DNA of 64,000 nucleotides from Pogostemon cablin (GCA_023678885.1 CM042987.1:27118927-27182926); one strand, 5' to 3'. Counted from the stretch's first letter, positions 38,201 to 49,393 are shown. Numbers and translations are program-made. Notes: a model not told the origin generated them from the sequence alone.

Positions 38201-38650
38201 GTTGTCCTCTTACTCGTCGCTCTATCACTGGTTGGATTATGTTTCTTGGTCATTCTCCTATTTCTTTGGAAAACTAAGAAACAACACGCTGTAGCACATT
38301 CTTCGGCAGAGGCTGAATACCGCTCCATGGCTTCTCTTACTTGTGAATTAAAATGGTTGAAGGGTCTTCTTCTTAGCTTGGGGATTAAACATCCTACTGC
38401 TATCAATGTATATTATGACAGTCAATCAACTTTATATATTGCTCAAAATCTTGTTTTTCATGAACGAACAAAGTATATTGAAGCAGATTGTCACTTTGTT
38501 CGTGATGCTATCAAGGATGGAATTATTCTTCCTTTTTATGTTCCTACAGCAATTCAACTTGCAGATATTTTTACCAAACCTTTGGGAACATGTCAATTTC
38601 AATTCCTGCTTTCCAAGTTGGGCATTTTTAATCCTCATGCTCCAACTTGA
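35240..38650 (+). pseudogene. Copia polyprotein remnant (protease, integrase, RT, RNase H) lacking most of gag
   Basis: ATG at 35240 lies about 30 bp after the primer site and reaches the protease motif WIIDTGASNH within about 50 codons, so the gag and zinc-knuckle region is essentially deleted. Following are the GAG-pre-integrase domain (YLWHQRLGHPSEKV, 35730-35860, with CDVC), the integrase core (VVDGFSRAVW, IRSDNGTEF) and its C-terminal part (INRTPSSVL, 36340). The reverse transcriptase follows (start near 37130, YVDDLIIAGN near 37696), then RNase H (HSSAEAEYRSMA near 38300, ADIFTKPL near 38565). The frame is broken repeatedly: a shift near 35490, stops at about 35960 and 37297, shifts near 36180 and 37320, and more stops around 37545-37570 and 38087. 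It is not functional. Confidence 0.9.
36206..36259 (+). repeat. 27-bp in-frame tandem duplication in the copia integrase
   Basis: GAACGTAAACACTGTCATAT and its near copy GAACGTAAATACCGTCATAT are adjacent, adding nine codons to the ERKHxHIL region. Confidence 0.85.
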
Positions 38651-38657
38651 GGGAGGG

Positions 38658-38890
38658 TATTGAGATATATTTAGAAATTATTGATCAAGGAATTAGATTA
38701 GAATTTCAATTATTTTTCCATATATTGTTTCCATAAGTTTAGTAGGAAGTAATTGATTAGATTATATTTGTAACTTTAATTTCTTTTTAATTGCTGATCT
38801 TTTGAGATCAGTTGTAAGAGAAAACTTATACCAATGACAGATAATTTTTCCTGGCAATTAATTATATTCAATATACCATTATTTTCTACA
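38658..38890 (+). repeat. 3' LTR of the intronic copia element
   Basis: 233 bp, preceded by the purine tract GAGGGAGGG and followed by the duplicated target AGATG. It shares TATTGAG/TTCTACA termini with the 5' LTR. Confidence 0.88.
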
Positions 38891-41800
38891 AGATGTAATA
38901 CCAAAATGTAATAATAATCAGGTGCTGTCTACTCCCATATACATGCATGTCACTTAATTTTATTTATCTTGTCTCAATCATGTACTTCACCAAAGATGAG
39001 AAAATGCAAAGAACAACACGAGTGAAGAAAAATATACAGAGCAAAAAGTTTAGTAAAAGGTGGGCTTACCAGGAGCAGCATAGCCAAAAGTGCCAGCAAA
39101 TGCAGTCCAATTTGATGAGTCTGGTTTCAGCATTCTAGCAGTGCCAAAATCAGAAACATGAGCCACTCCATCTCCATCAAGAAGAACATTTTTGCTCGAT
39201 ATGTCGCGGTGTACCTTAGCAGGCGATACATCGTCGTGCATGTAACACAACGCGCTCGCCACGCCTTTCACAACCTCCACCCTCTTCCCCCACCCTAACT
39301 CCACCGCTCTCTCGTCGTCACACAGAACGCTAGCCAGGCTCCCGCCTTCCAAGTACTCATACACGAGAAACGACTGTCGTGGATGCCAACAGAATCCATG
39401 CAGCTTCACTATATTACGATGTCTCACCTCTGTCAACATTTCAATCTCCTTTGTAAAGCCTTTGAGATTAACCTCAGCTCCCTCCTCCACACCGTGCAGC
39501 TTCTTAACTGCGACAACTTGGCCGTCTGACAGCTCGGCTTTGTAAACACTCCCTGATTCCCCTGCTCCAATTCAGTACTTGGAATCAAACTCCTCTGTTG
39601 CTTCAATGATGTTGTCATACACCATCTTTCCATCAAAGCTCTGTACAGCAAACAGATTCCCAACTTGAATAACTTCTTCGCTTTCGACAGCCTCTTTTTT
39701 TCTGGTGTTTAAGAACAAGAAAACACCCACTGCCACAATCATGATCAAGACAATCACACCTCCTAAGACAGGCAATGTTATCAAGAGAATTCCTCTTTTG
39801 CCCTTTCTTGTACTTGGATGATCAATTGTTGGAATTGAATGGCATGGTTTCAAATATGTATTGTTACCACACAAGCCTTTGTTATTCCTTAACGAATCAA
39901 ACGAAGTGTTTTCGAATGGCCAAGTGTTGGGAATACGTCCCTCCAATCGATTATACGAAATGTTAACAAACTCTAGACTTGAAATCTCCTTCTCAAAACT
40001 AGATGGGATGGATCCAGACAACATGTTTCTACTCAAATCAAGACTCTGCAAGAAGCTCAATTGTCCAATCTCAACCGGAATGCTTCCACTCAACATGTTA
40101 GAGCTCAAGTTAAGTTCTTGAAGGTTTAAACAACCTCCCATTTCACTTGGAATTACACCATTAAAAGAGTTAGCAGCTAGAGAAAGCTGCTTAAGTTCTA
40201 CAAGATTGCCCATTTCTATAGGTATTCTACCTTGTAGTTTGTTATCATTCAACCTCAAATCAAACAACAAAGGCATACTTGTTAAGGTTGTTGGAAGATT
40301 CCCAGTGATCTGATTTGAACTCAGATCAAGAACAAGCAACTTAGATGCATTTCCAAGTTGAGATGGAATGGCTCCTGAAAGGTTGTTGTGGGCCATCAAC
40401 AACCCCGCCAGATTACGCGACCTCCCCCACCGCGGCGACACCTCACCGTAAAGACTGTTGTTACTTACATCTAAGTAGAACAAATCGGGATAGACACCAA
40501 ATTCTTCAGACACATTACCAGTTAACTGGTTTCCATAGAGTAGCAGAGTGTATAAAGTTGTGCAATTTTTCAAACTAGAAGGTATGTTGCCTTCAAATCT
40601 GTTTGTATGGAGTGACAAGTTCCTAAGCTGTCCTCCAAGACACACATTCCGCGGCATTGGACCCATGAGACGGTTGACACTTAAAGTGAACACTACAAGA
40701 TCTGTCAGATTATTGAGCTCTTCAGGAACAGAACCATTCAGATTGTTCATGAACAATCTGAGATTCAAAAGGGACTTCATCTTTCCCATTTGTGGTGGGA
40801 TTTGACCAGATAGTTGGTTAGCAGCTAATGACATACTGAAAATTCTTGTCATGTTGGCAATGGAAGCAGGGATACTACCTAAGAGTTTAAAATTAAAATT
40901 ATTTCATACAAATTTGCTTTATTCAAAACAATCCAAAGAAAATTTCTTTGAAATAATCTCATACGTTTTAAATTTTCACCAAAATGGTCATTTTTATTTA
41001 AAAATGTTCAATTTGTCTAATTCCATGGGATGGGATTGTATCAATAGTAATTTTACAAAATTATGGGACGAAACTGGTGAAAAAAATATTGTTTTGGGAC
41101 GAAATCAGAGCAAAACTGAAAGGTTTGAGACGGAAATGAATGTCTCAACTATTTTGGAACCTTCTCGAATAAAGTAAAAGGATACGAGACGATTTATGTT
41201 TTATACTCCTACCTGTAAGATTGTTTGTATGCAAACGTAGTTCACCAATCCTTAAACTGCCAATGGATGGTGGAATCTGGCCAGAGAGGTTGTTCCTACC
41301 TAAGAATAAGTATGTTGTCAAGCCTGTCATGTTGCCAATATCAGTAGGAATCGAACCCGTAAGGGAATTATCTCCAAGATCAAGTTCCGTTAAGGACTTC
41401 AAGCTAGTGATGGATTGCGGGATGGATCCACTGAGATGATTCTGTTTCATGTCAAGTGTCTTTAACTTTGTCAACGAACCAATCTCCGGGGGAATGTTTC
41501 CGGAGAATTGGTTCGTTGCAAGGTGAAGATGGTTAAGATTTGAGAGGTTGCAGATGGTGGATGGAATAGTTCCGTAGAGTGAGTTGGAAGTAAGGTCTTC
41601 GAGACGCAAATGAGGAAAGTGTGAAAAATTAAGATGGTCCAGAGTACCTGTTAGGCCATTTCTTGAGAGGTTTAGATGAGATACTCTTCCAAGTGTGTCA
41701 CACCTGATGCCAACCCAATCACATGCAGTAGTGTTGATCTGATCCGAGGATTGTAGAACTGTTCGGCTCTCGAGGCCGTTTAGCCATTTCAAGAGAGTCT

Positions 41801-41912
41801 TTGTTTCCAGGTCTGCAGAGGATATTTGATCAGCTGAAACAAAGAGTAGTTGGAGAGAAGCTAGGAGGAACATTTCTCTGATTAGTGAAGACTTAGTGGA
41901 CATGATGATCAT

Positions 41913-42793
41913 TCTTGATTTTTAAATTTTGGTTCTTTTAATCACAAGTGTATGTATGAGATAATTAGATCCTAGATAGATAGATGTATTATTGATATGC
42001 ATTTTATTTCATTACTCAAATGTGAAAAACTACAATGCTGTACTGTTCATAGTTCCTTGGGATCAGTTTGCTATTGGAAAATCAAGAATTCAAATAATGC
42101 ATGCATGTATAAAGTCAGATTCAGCTTGCTCACTTTGACAATTTAGCCTACAAATTATCACTCCATTGTCAACTCTAAAATCTGTACCATTTTTGTTCAT
42201 CATCTTAGTACTAGTAATATGAATGGCATGTAAGAGACAAGGAAATCAAACCCTTTACAATATGATTTATGGTTATCTTTGAAGGATTTACATCATTTTT
42301 GGTGTAGCTCGTTCAATGGTGCGGTACATGATATTGAACATTTACCACAGAAAATTTGTTCAGCTCTAAAATCAGGTTCAAAGGATACTGCCACCTCATA
42401 TTCATCACATGTTAGTGTAGTTGTGGGGGTATTTCTCATACCCTTTTAAGTGAAAAGTATCCTCGACTTTATGTGAGATGAATAAAAAGTGATTATATAC
42501 ATTAATAAAATGTGATTATCAATCAATAAAAGTGATAATGGTGCAATAAACTATTTCATGGACAATGATATAAATAAAAAAATATAATATTTTATAGTGA
42601 ATGTATTAATGATATTATCATATTTTATCAGTCTCACGTAAAAGCGTACGATGTCACACTTGCCAAGAAAAAATAGAAGTATTCAACTCATTCATTCATA
42701 AATTAGTCATTAACCGATCATAGTCAATGATTGAACTAATGGACAATATGCAACTCAAATATCTCATCATTAACGAGTGAAAGTCAGAGCTCC
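41913..42793. promoter_or_regulatory. Shared divergent intergenic region between receptor kinase and P450
   Basis: 881 bp between the two start codons, holding both promoters. It is AT-rich and free of recognisable transposons. I do not see a convincing TATA box at a fixed distance from either start, nor a motif I would name. Confidence 0.6.
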
Positions 42794-45700
42794 ATGGATC
42801 CATGGGTAGACATGGAAGCTGCACTAGTTTTCTTGGCCTTTCTTCTCTCTACTCTCTCTCTCCTCTTCTTCTTCACCACCAAGAACCCCTCTTCTAGCAG
42901 GCTCCCACCTGGCCCACTGTGGTTGCCTCTGATTGGCCAAACCCTTCAACTTCTGAAAGCCATGAGAGACAACAGGGGTGAAGAGTGGCTCCAAGAACGG
43001 GCCCGAACATACGGCCCGATCTCGAAGCTTCACCTTCTTGGAAAGCCCACGGTGTTCCTTCAGGGCCCGGCTGCAAACAAGTTCATCTACACAGCTGATG
43101 AGAACACACTCTCCAATAAGCAGCCCACCTCGATTAGGAGGATTTTGGGTGAGAGGAATATATTGGAATTGAAGGGGGAAGACCACAAGAGAGTAAGGGG
43201 AGCCATTTTGGGCTTTATGAAGCCCGAAGTGTTGAGACAGTCTATTGGAAAGATGGACCAAGAGATTAGGATGCACCTTAACCAGCATTGGCATCATAAT
43301 CACCACATCACGGTATGTGTTCACTCTTGCTTCATCAACCATAAATGTTGGTTAGTAACTTTTTTTTTCCCCTTGAGTTTCATAACTTTTACTCCCTCCT
43401 CCGTTCCATAAATAAATTTACATTTTCTATTTTTATTCATCTCATAAACAAGTTCACACCCCAAATAAATAAATACACACAAATCAATAACTCCACAACA
43501 CACAAATCAGTCCTTTCACAGAAAAATTAGAAGGCTAAAACTAAATTCGACAAAAATTATACTCCATGATCCATAGTAGATAAGTAGCTTAAGAAAAAAA
43601 AATTATTAATTTTATTGATTTTGAAGGGGATAATTTGTTATGCATGTTAAGTGAGAGATATTATAATTTTTAGGTATTAAATAAAAATAAAATTTGTTAT
43701 GCATGTTAAGTGAGAAATATTTTTTAAATTAATTAAGGTGTATTATGAAGTTAAAGAATTGATGTAATTATATTTCTATATTCTGTAGTGCAAGTTATTA
43801 TAAATGGAACAAACCAAAAAAGGAAAATCTGAAGATAATTTTTAGAGGGATTTGTTGAAATTGAAAAAGTAAAGTGTGTGGATTTTCATGATTGTTGAAG
43901 TTGATAAGAAAAGGACTGAAATGATATACTTCATCTAATTTGGCGTAAAATGAGCAAAATTGATAATAAGCTCGAAACTAAATTAATAAAATTAAATTCA
44001 CAAAAAATATTGAACCAATATTTATGTTACTTTATTATTTTTTTAAGGTAATGCCCCTAATGAAGACGTTAACCTTCAACATGATTTGCACACTTGTGTT
44101 TGGCATAGAAAAGGGAAGAAGAAGAGATGAGCTTGCAGTGCTACTTGAACAAGTGACTAATGGTCTGCTAGCAGTGCCAATAAACTTGCCTGGTACCCGG
44201 TTTAACCGAAGCCTACGTGCAAGGTCTAAAGTAATAGAGATTATTAGGGAAGTCATACATGAAAAGAGGGAAACTTTGGTGAAACATGACACCCCAAAAC
44301 ATCAAGATTTGATCACTAGTTTTCTAAGCACGCGCGATGAGACCGCTTCTTCTCTAATGTCCGACGAGGAGATCATGGACAATTGCATTGCAACAATGTT
44401 TGCAGGGCATGACACGAACTCCACCCTTCTTACTTTCTTGATCAAACTTCTATCTGAAAATCAGCAAGTTTATGAAGCCGTACTTAGAGGTATGATGATC
44501 ATTTTCATCTCCATTTTCCATATATAATTATATAAACTTATACATAAAGCTAACTTTAGGACATGATCATGGACGGAGCCACGTTGGGGCCAGTGGGCAC
44601 TGGGCCCCCTCAACTTTTCAGAATAATTAGTATATATATGATAAAAATTTTCAGATGTAGTCAAACTGGTAGGCATGTTGCCATCAGCCTAGATGGCCAA
44701 TGTTCGATTCTCGCAAGCAACGTTTCTCTTTTCCATTTTATTTCTTTTTTCCTATTTAATAATCTTTTTCTTCTTTTCCATTTTATATCTTATTTTTCCT
44801 ATATTGTGCTTCTTTAATATATTTATAAAATGTATTTTTTTAATATTTTTTTTAAGTAAATTATGTTTTTTCTACTTCCTTGTAAGTTTGCAATTTATAT
44901 TGTTATTTAATATTTTTATCTATTTGCTACTTTTCTTTCATATTATTTAAATATATCACTTTATTACTAATTATCATTTTCTTTCATATTTAAATATATC
45001 ATTTTGTTACTATTTAGTAGTAATTTCTCTGTAACATATTTTTCACACTTTCTTTTTTAGTCGTCCCGAATATATTTGTGTGTTTTATTAATAGTAAAAA
45101 TACGTTATGCACTAACCTATTTTTTACACTTTTTTTTATTAATTCTACCAATTTTATTTACTTTTTTCTTTAAGTTATAAAGCTTACTCGTACTTTTTCT
45201 TACATTATATATACTTAAAAAATAATATTTTTTAATCCACATGCTCATATACGTGTGCAATAAACCCGAGACAAAGGGAGTACATCGAAACTATAAGTAT
45301 TTTTTGGGCCCCTCACCAAAAATCCTGGAGCCGTCATATATGTGCAAAAAAATCCGAGACAAAAAAAATAGATCGAAATTATACGTATTATTTGGGCCCC
45401 CCTCACCTATAATCCTGGCTCCGTCCCTGGACATGATCAACATTTATTGAGGTATAAATGTTTAACATGTGTAGAACAAGAGGTGATTGCGAAGGAGAAG
45501 GCTGATGAGGATGCTCTCACGTGGGACGATCTAAGTAAAATGAAGTACACATGGAGAGTAGCAACAGAGGTATTGAGGTTGTATACACCAACGCCATTTG
45601 TTTTTAGGCAAGTCCTCAAAGACATTGAAATGGGAGGGTATGTAATACCCAAAGGATGGCAAGTAAGAAAACCTACATGTGCGTATGTGTTAATATTTGA

Positions 45701-46065
45701 AGTATTATGCATGGTATATGTAATGTAAGCAAAGGTATCAATGCACAATGCAGGTATTTTTGTCAGCGTGTACGACACATCTAGATGAATCCGTTTTCCC
45801 GGATCCGTATAAGTTTTATCCATCGCGATACGAGGAAATGGGAGCTATCCCGGCTTACACTTTTGTCGCGTTCGGAGGAGGACCAAGAATGTGCCCGGGG
45901 TACGAGTTTGCTAAGGCTGAGACATTAACCATGATTCACTACTTGGTGACTAGGTTCAAGTGGAAGCTTTCTTTAGAAGAGAATGTTGTCACAAGAGATC
46001 CTACCTTAGGTTTCAAGCAAGGGTTACCTATACAAATAGCTAGAGTCCAGAGGGATACTCAATAA
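42794..46065 (+). CDS. Cytochrome P450, CYP85 clan (CYP716/CYP728-like), 4 exons
   Basis: Membrane-bound haem monooxygenase; relatives in this clan oxidise triterpenoid or diterpenoid scaffolds, but the substrate here cannot be read from sequence. Exons are 42794-43312, 44048-44489, 45475-45662 and 45754-46065, with GT..AG borders and phases that join cleanly, giving 486 residues, the normal length. The N-terminus has a hydrophobic anchor (about residues 10-28) and the hinge LPPGP. Also present are the I-helix AGHDTNS (exon 2), the K-helix EVLR within ATEVLRLYTP (exon 3), the PSRYE region, and the haem loop FGGGPRMCPG with its Cys ligand (exon 4). The ATG at 42794 was chosen because the anchor follows directly; an in-frame ATG at codon 7 is the alternative. 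Intron 1 holds a Stowaway fragment and intron 2 an 859-bp transposon. It is divergent to the receptor kinase. GYEFA rather than GKEYA after the haem loop argues against CYP716A proper. Confidence 0.93.
43390..43465. mobile_element. Stowaway MITE fragment in P450 intron 1
   Basis: TACTCCCTCCTCCGTTCCATAAATAAA with a Stowaway-like left terminus; no matching right end was found. Confidence 0.55.
44570..45428. mobile_element. TIR element in P450 intron 2, 11-bp target duplication
   Basis: The duplication GGACATGATCA at 44559-44569 and 45429-45439 is perfect. The ends are TGGACGGAGCCACGTTGG and, read inward from the right, AGGGACGGAGCCAGGATT. It has no coding sequence. Near 44655-44720 it carries a tRNA-promoter-like pair (GTCAAACTGGTAGGC, then ATGTTCGATTCTCGC). 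The right terminal module is duplicated in tandem with a period of about 89 bp (45246-45335 and 45335-45427). The long duplication fits a MULE-like element or a retroposed element; I cannot decide. Confidence 0.75.
45055..45285. mobile_element. Decayed Stowaway-like sequence inside the P450 intron-2 element
   Basis: CGTCCCGAATATATTTGTG at the left and GAGACAAAGGGAGTA at the right resemble Stowaway ends; borders approximate. Confidence 0.4.
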
Positions 46066-46087
46066 CCAGATGATGTAATGTAAACTA

Positions 46088-46300
46088 CTACCTCTGTCCA
46101 AGATCTTCGTTTATTAAGCATGTGATAGGTGTAAAAAGTACTGGATGATATTTTTTAAATTAAAGTATACTTTTTGAGGTTTGAGATTAAGATGTTATTT
46201 TTTTTTATTTTTTTTTTTTTTGGAGATGGAACAATTTTATGGACAAACAAATTAATGAGGAATTAAGGAGTGAACGATTTTATGGGACCGAAGGGGTAAT
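46088..46300. mobile_element. Decayed Stowaway-like MITE just after the P450 stop
   Basis: CTACCTCTGTCCAAGATCTTC at the left and ATGGGACCGAAGGGGTA at the right. It probably falls in or next to the P450 3' UTR. Confidence 0.5.
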
Positions 46301-46772
46301 TACTTACTTGAATAAATCTCGAGTGAAAATGATATTTGTGGATCGATACATCTTAAACTATTGGTTTCTTACAATAATAGATTTGTAAAAACATTATTTA
46401 TCACTGCAAATACATGGGAAAATAGCAAATTTTGTGTGAGATTGTCTAATGATGAGGTTATTTCACTGTTTCTTAATTAGTTATCACTTTTATTAAAGAG
46501 TGAGTCTCATGTAAACTGGGTTTATATGAATTAACATGTAAACTATATTTTTTAAAATTATTCTTTTTAGCATAAAAGATTATATTTTGAAGAGTAATAA
46601 TTTTTATATAGAAGATTAATAATTCATGTCTCTAAAAAGTAACTTTTCATGTACTATAAAGTAATCAGAAAATCAGAGTTTACAAAAATTTGAAGACTAA
46701 TTTTTTAATTTTGAAGAGTAACAACTTACGTGTGTAAAAAGTAATTTTTCATATACTATATCATTTAGTATA

Positions 46773-47779
46773 GAGTGTTGTTAAATACACACCCCCATTT
46801 TAATTAATACAAACCCTTTATTAAATACACACCCCTTATAATTTTTTTCTTTAAATTTTATTAAATGCACACCTCATGAAATTCCAAAATTACCCTTCTA
46901 ATTTGATTTCATACACACCATATAAAATTTTCTCTTACTTCGTCATCACTTTCTATATCCTCCATACCAAATAACTGTCCTCTGCTCTCTTCTTCTTTAA
47001 TTTTGTGACTTATTATGTTTCATTTTCTCCCTCACCCAAACTCTCTCACCCTCGTCTATGTTCCTCCAAAATATTCATGTCCGACTTCTCTCTTACCCAA
47101 TTGAATTTTACTTAATTTATTGTTACAATTATTCTAATACTTTAACTTTGAGTAAGCTATAGATACAAATTATAACAGGGCTTACAGGTTTATTTGGGGA
47201 GTTTGCTCTAAATTAACTTTGCTTAAAACTAAAGTTCTTTTTTTCTCTCTCTCATGATCACTGACATTACAAAACATAATTTAGACAACAGTTAATTCTA
47301 TCATATTGGTTTCAATTGAAACTGCCCAAAGGTGATGAAAATAAGTTGATTGAAGGAAAAAAAAATTGTGAATTAATTATACATATCGGATTTGAGTTGG
47401 GGCTTTGCTTTCATTCTCCACACCGATCATCTAGCTGCCACTGATGTTCCTCAAACACCGATTACCGAAAAAAGTTGCAAGTGATGATGAAGTCCACGAT
47501 GCCGGTGATCAGGCAACCAGTGTAGAATTAGTGGAGAGAGTGTAGACGGTATTTTTGTAGGCGAGCACATCGTAGCGGTAGAAGTCGGAGAGACCAACGT
47601 TCACACGTGGCGCCACCGCTGGTGCTCCGACAGCCCCGGTGTGTTTTGAGATGTGATGATATATGAGGGTGTGTATTAAATAACATATGGTTAATTTAGA
47701 CTTTTAAACATATATAATTTAAAATATATAATAAGTGGGGTGTGCATTTAATAAAAAGGGATGTGTATATAATCAACCC
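46773..47779. mobile_element. MULE-like non-autonomous transposon with 9-bp target duplication
   Basis: The perfect 9-bp duplication TTTAGTATA lies at 46764-46772 and 47780-47788. Related inverted ends are GAGTGTTGTTAAATACACAC and, inward from the right, GGGTTGATTATATACACATC. Subterminal copies of TTAATAxACACxCC occur on both sides. The middle (about 47390-47660) is much richer in GC and keeps a minus-strand open stretch, including GLSDFYRYDVLAYKNTVY, that could be a captured gene fragment. No transposase was seen. Confidence 0.72.
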
Positions 47780-47823
47780 TTTAGTATATCAATTGAAGTT
47801 ATTACTTTTTTCATTCAAATATC

Positions 47824-47928
47824 TTTTTTATTATAACTGTACTTCCTTCATCACAGCAAGCTTTTCATCCTTTTTTGTAAATTTACGAAGATATGTAAAA
47901 AGCTTGCTAGATTAATGGTGGGAGTATC
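47824..47928. mobile_element. Stowaway-like foldback near 47.8 kb
   Basis: TACTTCCTTCATCACAGCAAGC at the left and GCTTGCTAGATTAATGGTGGGAGTA at the right; AAGCTTTT/AAAAGCTT arms pair. Confidence 0.55.
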
Positions 47929-48088
47929 TTTTGTTATTCATTTCACACATTTCTTTTCGTGATAGAGGAAGTTTCATTTCTTATTCATCTCATACACCGC
48001 TCCACTTAAGTTTTTGCCATGAAAATAAAGTGAATATAGAGTTAATAGACAGAGGTGAACAGATGGCATGTGATACGTGTTCCACTAA

Positions 48089-49393
48089 GGATCCGTTTAC
48101 ATTGATGGTTAAGGAGGGTTATCCTCTACTCAACCCTAGTTAATTATTGAGTACTTTGAGGGTTGGGCCGAGGGATAATCCTCGAGCTTTTATCGGCCGG
48201 GCTGAAGAAAGGTGTAAGAAGGGCTACCTCAACCCTCAAAAATTGCAGGGAGAAATTATTATTTTGCCCTCAATTAAAAACCAAAATTTAACTTCTCAGA
48301 TTGAATACAATGGGAGGAGAGGAACTAGGGTTCTTCACTGCGATATCAAAATCCAATCGGAGGACGAAGAAGGGAGGTAACTGCAATTCCGACTATGAAG
48401 ATTTCACTCAAACTCCAAGACAACCACCATGACAATCACCACCCTCCTCCGCCGCTCCTCCTCCATAACCATCTTCAACTACCCATTCCTCTCTCACTTC
48501 TCCACCACCGCCAACCACCCCTCCGACCTCTCCCTTTCTCTCTCCACAAACTTCCCCACTTTCACCTCTCTCAAACTCACCTACGTCGCAGCCGTCGGAT
48601 CTGGCGCCACAGCCTTTGGATCTGTCGTCGCCGCCACCCCTCCCCTGACTCTCACTCTTAAATCCGGCACCGGCCTCTTCGTCTCCCCCATTAACTCTCC
48701 CCTCGTATGTGCTCTTAGATCGTGAGACGAGCGGCGGTTGAGATTTGGGAAAAGATCTTTAGGTAAGAATAATAAGGGGCAGAGAAGATTTTTCAAAAGA
48801 ATTGATTTCTGCGTGGATTTGTGATTTGGAAATCTTTATCTTATTTTTGGCAATATTTCAAATGGATGATTTATAAATTTCTGTTTGCTATTAAGAAATA
48901 TAAGCAGAATTTTAAGCTCTAATTGTTCCAATAATTAAGGTAAGAAATTTTTTGTTTGATTAGAATCTTCGTAATTTGAATTTCTAAAATGGTATTAGGA
49001 TCTGAATCCAGATTCTCAAAGCTGAAGTTCGTATCACGATTATGAGGAAAACATATTCTTTTTCACGAACTGAATCTTACCTATTCAAACGAAAACAAAA
49101 TTCTCAAACACCAATGAGTGCGATTCCGGCGAAATTACTGGCAGAAATTTTGAGGATTCAACCATATTCTTCAGTAAATTTTGTCTTCGTCAATGGGCAA
49201 AAATGATAGATAAATATCTCAAATATATTTTAATATATTTAGATAAGGGTATTGTAGTAAAACATTAAAAATAAATCATCAATATAAACATTATACTCTA
49301 TGATTAACCATTTTGGTTAATATTGTCAACCTCCCGTTAATCCTTACTAAAGGTTTACAAACCTTAACCCTACCCTACAAAGTAAACGGGCCC
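48089..49393. mobile_element. PIF/Harbinger-like (Tourist-type) element carrying gene-like sequence
   Basis: 3-bp duplications TAA at 48086-48088 and 49394-49396. Inverted termini are GGATCCGTTTACATTG and, inward from the right, GGGCCCGTTTACTTTG. TAA duplication with GGxCCxGTTT ends is the PIF/Harbinger signature. It has no transposase; the centre holds coding-like sequence (see 48310-48725). Confidence 0.75.
48310..48725 (+). pseudogene. Possible captured gene fragment in the PIF/Harbinger-like element (unidentified)
   Basis: Two open stretches overlap here. The ATG at 48310 begins MGGEELGFFTAISKSNRRTK and stops at about 48432. The ATG at 48429 runs 98 codons to 48725, beginning MTITTLLRRSSSITIF and continuing with a Ser/Thr- and Arg-rich, acid-poor leader resembling an organelle transit peptide. 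Base composition is far richer in C than the flanks, as expected for coding DNA moved inside a transposon. I do not recognise the protein. It could also be chance in CT-rich DNA. Confidence 0.4.

Larger units (their letters stand above)
34979..38890 (+). mobile_element. Ty1/copia LTR retrotransposon, degenerate, inside the receptor-kinase intron
   Basis: The 5' LTR is 34979-35198 and the 3' LTR 38658-38890. Both begin TATTGAG and end TTCTACA, flanked by the 5-bp duplication AGATG (34974-34978 and 38891-38895). The primer site TGGTATCAGAGC (35199-35210) matches initiator Met tRNA, and a purine tract (38649-38657) precedes the 3' LTR. The LTRs differ by several indels, the 3' copy carrying extra segments near 38695-38720 and 38735-38765, so the insertion is not recent. 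It lies wholly in the last intron of the minus-strand kinase gene, in antisense orientation. Without it the intron would be about 0.9 kb. Confidence 0.93.
33813..41912 (-). pseudogene. LRR receptor-like kinase, MIK2-like; in-frame stop in the kinase region, retrotransposon in last intron
   Basis: Exons on the minus strand: 41912-41213, 40878-39070 and 34231-33813. Introns are 41212-40879 (334 bp) and 39069-34232 (4838 bp), both GT..AG, and the joins restore LTG-S-IP and AAP-E-LAF. The product has a signal peptide, an N-terminal LRR cap (CDWVGIRC), about 19 plant-type LRRs (LxxNxLxGxIP), one transmembrane helix (LPVLGGVIVLIMIVAVGVF) and a Ser/Thr kinase. The kinase keeps the loop GAGESGSV, the VAVKKL lysine, HRD, DFG and the GTFGYAAPE activation segment, so it would be an RD kinase. 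The frame is broken by TGA at 39574-39572, where relatives usually have Cys, eight residues after ATEEFDSK begins. The frame is otherwise intact through the last exon. It may be a young pseudogene, or an allele making a membrane-anchored receptor without a kinase. MIK2-like members act in peptide and cell-wall sensing (family knowledge); the ligand is unknown. ATG at 41912 or 41903 could start it. Confidence 0.85.

Noticed and set aside
42824..43342. 172-codon minus-strand open frame
   Set aside because: Antisense shadow of P450 exon 1, which has clear P450 motifs on the plus strand.
48395..48661. 88-codon plus-strand open frame rich in His, Pro and Leu
   Set aside because: It is the alternative frame of the 48429 open stretch in CT-rich DNA.
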